Source: Streptomyces asoensis (GTDB taxonomy: Bacteria > Actinomycetota > Actinomycetes > Streptomycetales > Streptomycetaceae). From it: a DNA stretch of 64,000 nt. The DNA lies in the NCBI RefSeq assembly GCF_013085465.1, contig NZ_CP049838.1, forward strand, positions 2,480,001 through 2,544,000. Direction: 5' to 3'. The translations under genes and the position numbers were made by a program. The notes under the pieces were generated by a model. It did not search any database. It saw nothing but the letters and a program-made list of their open reading frames with translations, and was not told the origin of the DNA. Shown here piece by piece: positions 55,265 to 63,857 of the stretch. Within the stretch, counting starts at the first letter, position 1, and each line of letters begins with the position of its first letter.

Positions 55265-56794
55265 ATGGCTCATCTGCCTTCCAGACGCCGCCTCGCGCTC
55301 GCGGTGCCCGTCGTGCTGTCGCTGACCGCTTCCCTCGGCTTCCTGCCGACGGCGGCCTCCGCGGCACCCGTCACGACTTCCGCCACCCAGACGGCCGACG
55401 CCGGAACCCTGGCGTACGTCGTCAACACGAAGGTGGACCACCGCACGATCGGGTCGGTGAAGAAGGCGATCGCCGCGGCCGGCGGCACCGTCGTCGCGGC
55501 GTACGAGAAGATCGGCGTGCTCGTCGTCCATTCGGCGAACCCCGACTTCGGGCCCCGGATACGCGCGGTGCGCGGCGTGCAGTCGGCGGGTGCGACCCGT
55601 ACCGCGCCGCTGAGCGCCGCGGGGACCACCGACGAGGGGGCCGCGCAGGTCCTCTCCAAGGCGGAGGCCGCGAAGATCGAGAAGGCGTCCGACGCGGCGG
55701 GCCAGAGCGAGCCGCTCGAGGCCGACCAGTGGGACCTGCGCGCGATCGGCGCCGACAAGGCCGCCACGATCAACCCGGGCAGCAAGAAGGTGACGGTCGC
55801 TGTCATCGACACCGGCGTCGACGACACCCACCCTGACCTCGCGCCGAACTTCTCCGCGTCCCAGTCGGCGAACTGCGTCGGCGGCGTCGCGGACACCAGC
55901 GAGGGCGCCTGGCGCCCGTACACCGCTGACGACTACCACGGCACCCATGTCGCGGGTGAGATCGCCGCGGCCCGCAACGGCATCGGCGTGGCGGGCGTCG
56001 CGCCCGGTGTGAAGGTCGCCGGCATCAAGGTGAGCGACCCCAAGGACGGCCTCTTCTACCCGGAGAACGTCGTCTGCGCCTTCGTGTTCGCCGCCGACCA
56101 CGGCGTCGAGGTCACGAACAACAGCTACTACGTCGACCCGTGGCTGTACAACTGCATGGACGACCCCGACCAGAAGGCGATCGTCGACGCGGTCAACAGG
56201 GCCCAGCTGTACGCCCAGAAGAAGGGCACGATCAACGTCGCCTCGGCGGGCAACTCCAACCACGACCTGGACTCCGACTCCCTGGTCGACGCCTCCAGCC
56301 CGGACGACTCCACGCCGGTCGAGCGGACCGTCGACCCGCACGAGTGCTTCGACGTCCCGACCCAGCTGCCGGGTGTCGTCACGGTGAGCGCGACGGGCGT
56401 CAAGGGCACCAAGTCGTACTACTCCACGTACGGCCTGGGCGCGATCGACGTCGCGGCTCCGGGCGGCGACAAGTACCAGATCCCGGACACCCCGTCCGCC
56501 AACGGCCGCATCCTGTCGACGCTGCCGAACAACACGTACGGCTTCCTCCAGGGCACCTCGATGGCGTCCCCGCACGTCGCCGGTGTGGCCGCGCTGCTGA
56601 AGTCGACCCACCCGCACGCGAGCCCGGCCCAGCTCCAGGCGCTGCTCAAGCTCCAGGCCGACAGCACGGCGTGCCCGACCGAGCCGTACGACGGCGACGG
56701 CAACGGGGTCGTGGACGCGACCTGCGTGGGCGGCAAGCGCCTCAACGGCTTCTTCGGCTTCGGCGTCGTGAACGCGCTGCGTGCCGTGAAGTAG
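55265..56794 (+). CDS. secreted S8 subtilisin-like serine protease
   Basis: This 509-residue pre-proprotein has a signal peptide (RRRLALAVPVVLSLTASLGF, likely cut after ASA near residue 33) and an I9-type pro-region. The S8 catalytic domain has Asp182 (VAVIDTGVDDTHPDL), His225 (DDYHGTHVAGEIAAARNG) and Ser432 (LQGTSMASPHVAGVAAL). Four Cys may form disulfides. Streptomyces secrete many such proteases for nutrition and development. No cell-wall anchor follows, so it is probably soluble. A hairpin follows the gene. Confidence 0.95.
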   Translation: MAHLPSRRRLALAVPVVLSLTASLGFLPTAASAAPVTTSATQTADAGTLAYVVNTKVDHRTIGSVKKAIAAAGGTVVAAYEKIGVLVVHSANPDFGPRIRAVRGVQSAGATRTAPLSAAGTTDEGAAQVLSKAEAAKIEKASDAAGQSEPLEADQWDLRAIGADKAATINPGSKKVTVAVIDTGVDDTHPDLAPNFSASQSANCVGGVADTSEGAWRPYTADDYHGTHVAGEIAAARNGIGVAGVAPGVKVAGIKVSDPKDGLFYPENVVCAFVFAADHGVEVTNNSYYVDPWLYNCMDDPDQKAIVDAVNRAQLYAQKKGTINVASAGNSNHDLDSDSLVDASSPDDSTPVERTVDPHECFDVPTQLPGVVTVSATGVKGTKSYYSTYGLGAIDVAAPGGDKYQIPDTPSANGRILSTLPNNTYGFLQGTSMASPHVAGVAALLKSTHPHASPAQLQALLKLQADSTACPTEPYDGDGNGVVDATCVGGKRLNGFFGFGVVNALRAVK

Positions 56795-56813
56795 TCGCCT
56801 GAAGGGCGGTTCG

Positions 56814-56841
56814 AGGGCCGGGCGGACATCCGCCCGGCCCT
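56814..56841. terminator. hairpin terminator after the subtilase
   Basis: A perfect 13-bp stem (56814-56826 with 56829-56841) with a very short loop lies 19 bp past the stop. Confidence 0.78.
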
Positions 56842-56919
56842 TCGTGCGTGCGAGCGCGCGTGTGTGCGTGCGGTGATGAATCCGGTGGTGCTTCCCGCGT
56901 GCGTACTGCCGTGCATATG

Positions 56920-56932
56920 TTGATTGAATCAA
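56920..56932. promoter_or_regulatory. A/T-rich palindrome at the CoA-transferase promoter
   Basis: TTGATTGAATCAA is a perfect 13-bp inverted repeat that lies 17 bp before the ATG at 56950. It stands out in a >70% GC region and has the size of a GntR- or TetR-type half-operator. No regulator is encoded adjacent. Confidence 0.45.
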
Positions 56933-56949
56933 TAATGCATAGTGCAGTC

Positions 56950-58458
56950 ATGACTGGAATCAAGTTCGCCTGGTCGGAGCTGGGCGGCGATCCCGCCCTC
57001 CTCGCGCGCGTGTCGACCGTCGTCCGGGAGGGCGCCCTGCCGGCGCGCCTCCCCGTGCGGGAGCTGGCGCGCGCCTGTGTGGGCGTGTGCGCGCTGGCCG
57101 GCGCCGAACTGGGGGCGCGACGGGCCGGCCTGACGGAGGTGCCCGGGGTGCGGGTGGACGACGCGGCGGTGGCCACCGCGTTCGTCAGCGAGCGACGGCT
57201 GCTGGTCGACGGGCGGGCGCCGGTCGCCTTCGCCCCGCTGTCACGGTTCTGGCGGACGGCCGACGGATGGGTGCGCACCCACGCCAACTACCCGCATCAC
57301 CGTGAGCGGTTGCTCAAGGCGCTGGCGCTGCCGGAGGGCGCCGACGCGGCCGCCGTCGAGGCGTCGCTCGCGGAGCGCTCCGCCCTGGACATCGAGGACG
57401 CGGTGTACGCGGCCGGGGGCCTGGCCGTCGCGTCGCGCACGCCCGCGGAGTGGGCGGCGCAGGAGCAGGCGGCCATGATCACCGCTCGCCCCCTGGTGGA
57501 GCGGGGCCGGTCGGACGAGGCACGCGCGCGTACGTTCACGCCGCCGACGGGTGGCCCGCTGCTGCCCGCCGCCGGGCTGCGCGTCCTGGACCTGACCCGG
57601 GTCCTGGCCGGGCCGGTCGCCACCCGCACCCTCGCCCTGCTGGGCGCGGACGTCCTGCGGGTCGACGCACCCCATCTGCCCGAGCTGCCCGACCAGCACG
57701 CCGACACGGGGTTCGGCAAGCGCTCGACACTGCTCGACCTGGCATCGGACCGGCGCACCTTCGAGGAGTTGCTCGCGACGGCGGACGTCGTGGTCACCGG
57801 CTACCGGCCGGGCACCCTGGACCGGTTCGGGCTCTCCCCCGAGGCACTGGCCGAGCGTCGGCCCGGGCTGGTCGTGGCGCAGGTGTCGGCATGGGGCGCG
57901 TACGGGCCGTGGGGCGGGCGGCGCGGCTTCGACAGCCTGGTCCAGGCGGCCACCGGCATCGCGACCGTCGAAGGCTCCGCCGAGCGGCCGGGCGCGCTGC
58001 CCGCACAGGCCCTCGACCACGGCACGGGCTATCTGCTGGCGGCGGCAGTACTGCGGGCGCTGACCGAGCAGTCGTACGACGGCGGCAGCCGGTTCGTACG
58101 GCTGGCGCTGGCCCGGACCGCGGCATGGCTCACCGAGGGAGCCTGGGCGAGCGAGGGCGAGGACGCCCACGGCGGGGACGCCGGGAACGGGGGCGCCGGG
58201 AACGGGGGCGCCGGGAACGGGGACGACCGTCGTGAGGGCGTCCGGATGGGCGAAGGGGAGGGCAAAGGGATGACCAAGGCGCGGAACCGGGAGGTGAGCG
58301 GGGGCGGGAGCGTCGACCCCGGCCCCTGGCTCGCGGAGACCGGCAGCCCTCTCGGGCGGCTGCGCTACGCCCTTCCGCCGGTGTCGTTCGACGGCGGGCC
58401 GGGCGACTGGGCACGGCCGCCGGGGCCTTGGGGAGCCGATCCGGCGCGCTGGCTCTGA
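56950..58458 (+). CDS. CaiB/BaiF-type CoA-transferase family III protein with rearranged halves
   Basis: The 502-residue protein contains a family III core (LRVLDLTRVLAGPVATRTLA, VVVTGYRPGTLDRFGL, GGRRGFDSLVQAATGIA) and the likely acyl-carrier Asp356 in AQALDHGTGYL. These enzymes move CoA between acids through an Asp-anhydride. The first 185 residues resemble the C-terminal cap normally found after this core, so the order appears swapped. A Gly/Asn/Ala repeat (NGGAGNGGAGNGDD) interrupts the C-terminus near residue 415. ATG at 56950 is used; 56935 and 56917 are alternatives. Confidence 0.82.
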   Translation: MTGIKFAWSELGGDPALLARVSTVVREGALPARLPVRELARACVGVCALAGAELGARRAGLTEVPGVRVDDAAVATAFVSERRLLVDGRAPVAFAPLSRFWRTADGWVRTHANYPHHRERLLKALALPEGADAAAVEASLAERSALDIEDAVYAAGGLAVASRTPAEWAAQEQAAMITARPLVERGRSDEARARTFTPPTGGPLLPAAGLRVLDLTRVLAGPVATRTLALLGADVLRVDAPHLPELPDQHADTGFGKRSTLLDLASDRRTFEELLATADVVVTGYRPGTLDRFGLSPEALAERRPGLVVAQVSAWGAYGPWGGRRGFDSLVQAATGIATVEGSAERPGALPAQALDHGTGYLLAAAVLRALTEQSYDGGSRFVRLALARTAAWLTEGAWASEGEDAHGGDAGNGGAGNGGAGNGDDRREGVRMGEGEGKGMTKARNREVSGGGSVDPGPWLAETGSPLGRLRYALPPVSFDGGPGDWARPPGPWGADPARWL

Positions 58459-58554
58459 ACCCCCGGACGATCCGCTCCTGTACCGGCACCGCACCGCCCT
58501 CGACCGCTTCAGGATGAGTTGCTCGGATTTGCCGGGAATGGTGAAGATCCTGGC

Positions 58555-59499
58555 ATGACCCTCATACGACCGACCGACGCAACCGAATCCATACGCCGTA
58601 CCGGCCCCGGCCGGGCGGTGGCGCTGCTCGTCCTGGTGGGGCTCGCGGCCCTGATCCCCTTGCTCGGGCCCTCCGTCGCCGCGCACGGCACCGGGGAGGC
58701 CGCGGACTCCGGGGTGGTCGCGCTGCTGCGGACGCTGCTGTTCGCGGCGCTGTGCGTGCAGGTGGGTGAGCTGTTCGCGGCCGGTCTCACCCGATGGGTG
58801 CCCGCCGCCCCGCCCGGCCGACCGGTCAGCTGGGCGCCGTACGCGGCGGTGGTGGGGTTCTCGGCCGCGGCGGCCGCCGGTGAGCTGGCGCCGCACGGTC
58901 ATGGCTCGCGGGGCGGCGTTCTCGCGCTGCTGGAGGCGATCGCGTTCGCCGTGGCGGGGCTGTGCGCGCTCACGCGCCGGCCGAACCGTCAGGTGTGGCC
59001 GCTCACGGCGGTGATCCTGGCGGAGGCGCTGCGCGCGCATCCGCCGACCGAGTCCATGCCGCTGATCGGCTCCGGGCTGACGATGGTGCATCTGACGTGC
59101 TCGGCACTGTGGGCGGGCGGGCTGCTGAACGTGCTCCGCACGCTGCGGAGGTGGGACGACACCGAGGCGGGCGCCGCGCTGCTCGGGCTCTACGCGCGCG
59201 TGGCGGCCGTCCTGTTCGCCGGGGTCACGGCGACCGGGCTGTGCAGTTCACTGCGCCGGATGCCGTCGGAGGCGGCGCTCGACCAGCTGACGACGACGGC
59301 GTACGGGCGCGTGCTGCTCGCCAAGGTGCTTGTCGTGGGCGCGGTCGCGCTGCTCGCCGTGTGGGCGCGGACACGGCTGCGCCGGGCTCCCGACCCGCTG
59401 GCCGCCTGCTCCCCCGCGCGCGTGGAGATCGTCGCGCTCGGGGTGGTGGTCGCGGTGTCGGGACTGTTGACGGCGTTGCCGCTGCCGATCAAGGGTTGA
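58555..59499 (+). CDS. CopD-like membrane protein
   Basis: This 314-residue protein has about 8 helices and the CopD pattern in its second half: GSGLTMVHLTCSALWAGGLL (His likely metal ligand), the VTATGLCSSLRR stretch and YGRVLLAKVLVVGAVALLAV. CopD proteins accept copper from periplasmic CopC. No CopC or copper-responsive regulator is adjacent. ATG at 58555 is used; an in-frame start 12 codons earlier lacks support. Confidence 0.82.
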   Translation: MTLIRPTDATESIRRTGPGRAVALLVLVGLAALIPLLGPSVAAHGTGEAADSGVVALLRTLLFAALCVQVGELFAAGLTRWVPAAPPGRPVSWAPYAAVVGFSAAAAAGELAPHGHGSRGGVLALLEAIAFAVAGLCALTRRPNRQVWPLTAVILAEALRAHPPTESMPLIGSGLTMVHLTCSALWAGGLLNVLRTLRRWDDTEAGAALLGLYARVAAVLFAGVTATGLCSSLRRMPSEAALDQLTTTAYGRVLLAKVLVVGAVALLAVWARTRLRRAPDPLAACSPARVEIVALGVVVAVSGLLTALPLPIKG

Positions 59500-59575
59500 G
59501 GATCACGGCCTGAGGATCAATGGTTGAAGCACATGGGCTGAGGATCAAGGGTTGAGGATCAAGGGCCGAGGGTCA
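59487..59575. repeat. degenerate tandem repeats across two convergent gene ends
   Basis: Copies of TGAGGATCAAGGGT recur several times. A 19-bp block (GATCAAGGGTTGAGGATCA) is exact at 59487-59505 and 59543-59561, one at the CopD stop, the other at the lysoplasmalogenase C-terminal codons. Confidence 0.8.
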
Positions 59576-60204
59576 ACCGTCGGGTGACGGCGGCTTGTTG
59601 CGCCGAGGACCAGCAGGACCTGTGCGGCGAGGTAGGTGAGCATGATCCACAGGTCGGGACGCGGGGGCTGCGGCCAGTCGGCGACGCCGGTGGCGATGAG
59701 GGTGTCGGAGAGCAGGAACAGCGCGCCGCCGACACCGGCGACCGGGCCGAGCCGGGTGGTGGCGGCGTACGCCATGGCCGTGAGCAGGGTGCTGTAGACG
59801 GCGACGGGGAGGCGCAGGTCCGCGGGGAGGTCGGGCCACAGCAGGGCGACGGTGGCGATCAGGGCGGTGGCGTAGCAGGGGGCGAGGAGGGCGCCGCGCG
59901 CGTGGGGTCGGCCGATGCGGGCGAACAGCGCCAGGTAGCAGACGTGACCGGCGGCGAAGGACGCCATGCCGGCGAGGAAGGCGGGGTCGGCGTCGAGCAG
60001 CAGGAGGGTGTCGCCGCCCCAGCCGCACAGGAGGGCGGCGACCAGGAGCCGGGGCGCGCCGCGCAGGGCCGCCCAGGCGGCGAGGAGGGGCATCAGAAGG
60101 GGCTTGGCCACCGTGTGCCCGGCGTCGAAGCCGAGCGCGAGGCTGAGCAGGTCGACGACTGCGGCGAGGACGAACAGGGCGAGGAAGGCGCGGGAGCGGG
60201 TCAC
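59545..60204 (-). CDS. lysoplasmalogenase (YhhN/TMEM86 family)
   Basis: This 219-residue protein has about 8 helices and the family's two conserved acidic sites, CGWGGDTLLLL and LFLLSDTLIA. YhhN/TMEM86 enzymes hydrolyse the vinyl-ether bond of lysoplasmalogens to an aldehyde and glycerophospho-head group. The GTG at 60204 overlaps the stop of the sterol-desaturase gene (GTGA), so the two enzymes are made together. Its last codons are built from the local repeat and may have been added recently. Confidence 0.87.
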   Translation of the reverse strand: MTRSRAFLALFVLAAVVDLLSLALGFDAGHTVAKPLLMPLLAAWAALRGAPRLLVAALLCGWGGDTLLLLDADPAFLAGMASFAAGHVCYLALFARIGRPHARGALLAPCYATALIATVALLWPDLPADLRLPVAVYSTLLTAMAYAATTRLGPVAGVGGALFLLSDTLIATGVADWPQPPRPDLWIMLTYLAAQVLLVLGATSRRHPTVDPRPLILNP

Positions 60205-61094
60205 GCGGCCGTGGTCTCCTCGACCGCGGTGGCGGTGGCGGTGGCGGTGGTGGCTTCCGGAGCGGACGCGGGTTGCCAGCCCGGCCCGCGGAACACGCGT
60301 CCCGTCCGCTCGCGCCAACCGCCCGCCGCCTTCACGTCCTTGACGATCGCGACGTACTCATGCGTGGCCACCTTGATCGGGTTGAACGTGTTGATGTTCT
60401 TGGTCAACCCGTAGACGGGCCGGTCGACCTCGGGCACGAACGACCCGAAGAGCCGGTCCCAGACGATGAGGATGCCGCCGAAGTTGCGGTCCAGGTAGCC
60501 GCCCTGGGAGGCGTGGTGGACGCGGTGGTGGGAGGGCGTGTTGAACACGAACTCGAACCACCGGGGCATCCTGTCGATCCGCTCGGTGTGGATCCAGAAC
60601 TGGTAGACGAGGTTGGCCGAGGAGCAGAACGCGAGCGCGGCCGGGTGGACGCCGAGGGCGATGAGCGGAACGTAGAACGGCCAGACGGTCAGCGTGGTCC
60701 AGGGCTGGCGCAGGGCGGTGGTGAGGTTGAACTTCTCGCTGGAGTGATGGACGACGTGACAGGCCCACAGCACGCGGATGACGTGGTGTCCGCGGTGGGA
60801 CCAGTAGTAGAAGAAGTCCTGCGCGAGCAGCATCAGCGGGAGTGTCCACCACAGGACCGGGACACGGAGCGGGGTCAGCTCGTAGATCGCGGTGTAGATC
60901 GCGACGATCGGGATCTTCCAGACGAAGTCGAACACGAGACTCCCGAGCCCCATGCCGACGCTCGTCGCGGCGTCCTTCGTCTCGTACCCGGCCGCATCCT
61001 CGTCGGGATGGAGCCGGACGCCGATCACCTCGACCACGGTGAGCAGCACGAATGCGGGTATCGACCACAGCACGACATCGGGCAGGTTCGGCAT
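60201..61094 (-). CDS. sterol desaturase/fatty acid hydroxylase superfamily protein
   Basis: This 297-residue membrane di-iron protein has the three histidine clusters of the superfamily: FFYYWSHRGHHV, ACHVVHHSSEKFN and TPSHHRVHHASQGGYLDRN. It also has NFGGILIVWDRLFGSF. The superfamily includes sterol desaturases, carotenoid hydroxylases and the ether-lipid-cleaving alkylglycerol monooxygenase. Coupling to the lysoplasmalogenase makes the last option attractive. The C-terminus carries a TATATATA tail from a GGTGGC repeat. Confidence 0.9.
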   Translation of the reverse strand: MPNLPDVVLWSIPAFVLLTVVEVIGVRLHPDEDAAGYETKDAATSVGMGLGSLVFDFVWKIPIVAIYTAIYELTPLRVPVLWWTLPLMLLAQDFFYYWSHRGHHVIRVLWACHVVHHSSEKFNLTTALRQPWTTLTVWPFYVPLIALGVHPAALAFCSSANLVYQFWIHTERIDRMPRWFEFVFNTPSHHRVHHASQGGYLDRNFGGILIVWDRLFGSFVPEVDRPVYGLTKNINTFNPIKVATHEYVAIVKDVKAAGGWRERTGRVFRGPGWQPASAPEATTATATATAVEETTAA

Positions 61095-61139
61095 GGGGGC
61101 ACCGTAGAACGGCTGATGGGCTGCGGCTAGACGTTGTTA

Positions 61140-61742
61140 CCCACAAGTATTACCGACGGTACGCGCTTGCTTGTTGGCGATCTCCGCCAATCGGCGCCGA
61201 GGGCGGACGCGACTTCGCGCCATGATGTTCGCCGGTAACCCTCTCGATGCCGTCGGCGGGCGTGGCCACACTGAAGGATCGTTTCGGCAGTCGGACAGGG
61301 GAGGGTGTCGACGGCGAGCAAGACGTTGCCGGGCGACGGAGTGCACGGCAGGGGCAGCAAGGGCCTGCCGGTCGGGGAACCGCACCGTGGCGCCGTCACC
61401 TTCGTGAAGGAGCTGGCCCGCGGTGTGCTCGCACTGCGGCGCAGGTGAGAGTGGCTCCACTGTTCGCGGACAAGGCCGGCCGGAGGTCGGCGGACCCGCT
61501 GCGGCTGACCGGGCCCGCTCCGGTCGTCGACCTGCATGCTCTCGCGCTGCTGCCGGCGCCGCCCGCATTGTGGGGTGAGTTCGTCCCCCGCTCCCCCTGG
61601 CAGGGGATCGAGCGTGTCCCGGCTGGATCCGGTGGCGCTGGCCGCCGAGACCGATACGGCTGTGCTGCTGACGGTGGGCGCCCTGGAGCGGTGGCCGGCC
61701 GGGGCGGAGCGGGAGGCCGCGGTGGTCACGGCGGGCTGATCC
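61140..61742. pseudogene. decayed coding region, frameshifted
   Basis: The 702-bp gap between the desaturase and VIT genes contains coding-like runs with high third-base GC that change frame. On the plus strand PGDGVHGRGSKGLPVGEPHR to LALRRR occupies one frame (61305-61448, stop). APVVDLHALALLPAPPALWG to SPWQGIE follows in another (to about 61610), then SRLDPVALAAETDTAVLLTV to AAVVTAG (stop 61739). On the minus strand near 61150-61230 there is a fragment reading SWREVASALGADWRR, like an HTH. No intact gene fits, so I call it a remnant of unknown origin. Confidence 0.45.
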
Positions 61743-61796
61743 GCCGTCAGAAGCCCACCCATTGAGTACAGGGCGGCGTCGTCTCCGTCCTGCCCC

Positions 61797-62507
61797 TCAC
61801 ACCCCCGCTGCCCCCAGCAGCGATCCGACGAGATACGTCACCCCCATCGCCAGTGCCCCGCCCCCCACGTTGCGCAGTACCGCGCGTCCCGGTGCCGCTG
61901 CTCCCAGGTGGGCGCTGCTCCATCCGGTGCAGGCCAGGGCCGCCAGGACCGATGCGACGGTCACCGGGAGGCGCCAGTCCGTCGGGGGCAGCACGATGGC
62001 GAGCAGGGGGAGCAGGGCGCCGGCCGTGAAGGCGAGGAAGCTGGCCCAGGCCGCGTGCCAGGGGTTGGTGAGGTCGTCGGGGTCGATGCCGAGCTCCACG
62101 CGCGCGTGGGCCTTCAGGGCGTCCCGTTCGGTGAGCTGGACGGCGGCCTCGCGGGCCACGTCCCGGGACAGCCCGCGTTCCTCCAGCAGCCCGGTCAGCT
62201 CCGCCAGCTCGGCCTCCGGCTGCTCGCGCAGCTCCCGCCGCTCCAGCGCGAGGGCGGCCTTCTCGGAGTCCCGTTGGGTCGACACGGAGACGTACTCCCC
62301 CGCCGCCATGGACATCGACCCGGCGAGCAGACCGGCGAGGCCGGCCGTCAGCAGGGCCGAGCGGTCGTCCGTGGCACCGGCCACGCCGACGACGAGGCCG
62401 GCGGTGGAGACGATGCCGTCGTTGGCGCCGAGGACCGCGGCGCGCAGCCAGTTCAGCCGGGATCCGAGCGAGCCTCCGTGGGCCTCGGCGTGGGTGGGTT
62501 CCGTCAC
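61797..62507 (-). CDS. VIT1/CCC1-family transporter
   Basis: This 236-residue protein has the VIT pattern: LGANDGIVSTAGLVVGVAGA, SMSMAAGEYVSVSTQRDSEK and three more C-terminal helices. The middle Glu/Ala-rich helices (ALERRELREQPEAELAELTG) match the cytosolic metal-binding region of iron/manganese transporters. VIT1 moves Fe(II)/Mn(II) across membranes. The GTG at 62507 has no clear ribosome site. Confidence 0.87.
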   Translation of the reverse strand: MTEPTHAEAHGGSLGSRLNWLRAAVLGANDGIVSTAGLVVGVAGATDDRSALLTAGLAGLLAGSMSMAAGEYVSVSTQRDSEKAALALERRELREQPEAELAELTGLLEERGLSRDVAREAAVQLTERDALKAHARVELGIDPDDLTNPWHAAWASFLAFTAGALLPLLAIVLPPTDWRLPVTVASVLAALACTGWSSAHLGAAAPGRAVLRNVGGGALAMGVTYLVGSLLGAAGV

Positions 62508-62775
62508 AGCACGGAGGATGGCACCCCGGGAGGCGCGTACCCCGTACCGACGCTCGTCGTCGCGGGAGCGGGCGTGGGACCGGGGCGCGACCGGTCGGGT
62601 GGACCCGGGCGTGAACCGTCGCCCGGCAGGTCGGAGTTGGCCGGGCCTCAGCCGACGTCCGCAGGCACACGCGCGTGCGCTCCGCGAACTCCCGTACGGT
62701 CCGAAGGGCTTCGCACGCCCTCTCTTCGGGGCGGGTGCGGCGAGGTGTCAGTGGGGGCCCGTATCCTCAGTGACC

Positions 62776-63777
62776 ATGCTCGAAGACCACACGACGACAG
62801 CGTCCTCCCCCACGGAGTGGCCGACCGCGTATCCCCAGGGGTACGCGGTCGTTGACGTGGAGACCACCGGCCTGGCCCGGGACGACCGGATCATCTCCGC
62901 CGCCGTCTACCGGCTGGACGCACGCGGTGAGGTGGAGGACCACTGGTACACGCTGGTCAACCCGGAGCGCGACCCGGGCCCGGTGTGGATCCACGGTCTG
63001 ACGAGCGACGTGCTCGAGGGCGCGCCCCTCTTCCAGGAGGTGGCCGCGGAGTTCGCCGCCCGGCTCGACGGGCGGGTGCTCGTCGCGCACAACGCGGTCT
63101 TCGACTGGCAGATGATCGCGCGGGAGTACGCGCGCGCGGAGCGCGAGGCGCCGGTGCGGCAGCGGCTGTGCACCATCGCGCTCTCCAAGGAGCTCGGCCT
63201 GCCGCTGCCCAACCACAAGCTGGAGTCGCTGGCGGCCCACTTCGGCGTGGTGCAGCAGCGGGCGCACCACGCGCTGGACGACGCGCGCGTGCTCGCGGAG
63301 GCGTTCCGGCCGAGTCTGCGGGCCGCGGCGGCGGGCGGTGTCCGGCTGCCGCTGCTCGAGTGCCGGCCGCTGACCGAGTGGGCCGACCGGCCCGCGCCCC
63401 TGATCGGCCGGCAGGCGGGCGGTTCGGGCGGCGGCTACGGCAGCTATCGGCCCGGCAGTTGGCGACCGTCCCGCAAAAGGCCCGCATGCCCCCATCCCAA
63501 CCCCGGTCGGTACGAAGACGGCAAAAGGCTCAAGCAGGGCATGCGGGTCGCCTTCTCGGGCGACACGTCGGTCGAGCGGGAGCTGCTGGAGGACCGCGCA
63601 GCCGAGGCGGGGCTGCACGTCGCCACGAGCCTTTCCCGACTGACCAGCCTGCTGGTCACCAACGACCCCGACTCGGGTACCTCGAAGGTGGTCAAGGCGC
63701 GGCAGTTCGGGACGCCCGTCGTCGACGAGGCCGCCTTCGGGCAACTCCTGCGGGATGTGGAGCCCGCCGACGAGTGA
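62776..63777 (+). CDS. DnaQ-like 3'-5' exonuclease (DEDDh) with C-terminal BRCT-like region
   Basis: This 333-residue protein has an N-terminal exonuclease domain with the DEDD motifs AVVDVETTGLARDDRI, VAHNAVFDWQM and QRAHHALDDARVLAEAF (catalytic His in the DEDDh pattern). A Gly-rich linker precedes a BRCT-like C-terminal domain (MRVAFSGDTSVERELLEDRA, then ATSLSRLTSLLVTNDPDSGT). Such DnaQ/BRCT fusions are common in Streptomyces and presumably act in DNA repair or RNA end trimming. Confidence 0.9.
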   Translation: MLEDHTTTASSPTEWPTAYPQGYAVVDVETTGLARDDRIISAAVYRLDARGEVEDHWYTLVNPERDPGPVWIHGLTSDVLEGAPLFQEVAAEFAARLDGRVLVAHNAVFDWQMIAREYARAEREAPVRQRLCTIALSKELGLPLPNHKLESLAAHFGVVQQRAHHALDDARVLAEAFRPSLRAAAAGGVRLPLLECRPLTEWADRPAPLIGRQAGGSGGGYGSYRPGSWRPSRKRPACPHPNPGRYEDGKRLKQGMRVAFSGDTSVERELLEDRAAEAGLHVATSLSRLTSLLVTNDPDSGTSKVVKARQFGTPVVDEAAFGQLLRDVEPADE

Positions 63778-63857
63778 CCCGTGCGTACGGGTGATTGCCA
63801 CGCGACTCGCCCGCCGTCCGCTCGCCCGCGCGCGGGTGACGGCTCACCCTGTGGCGC

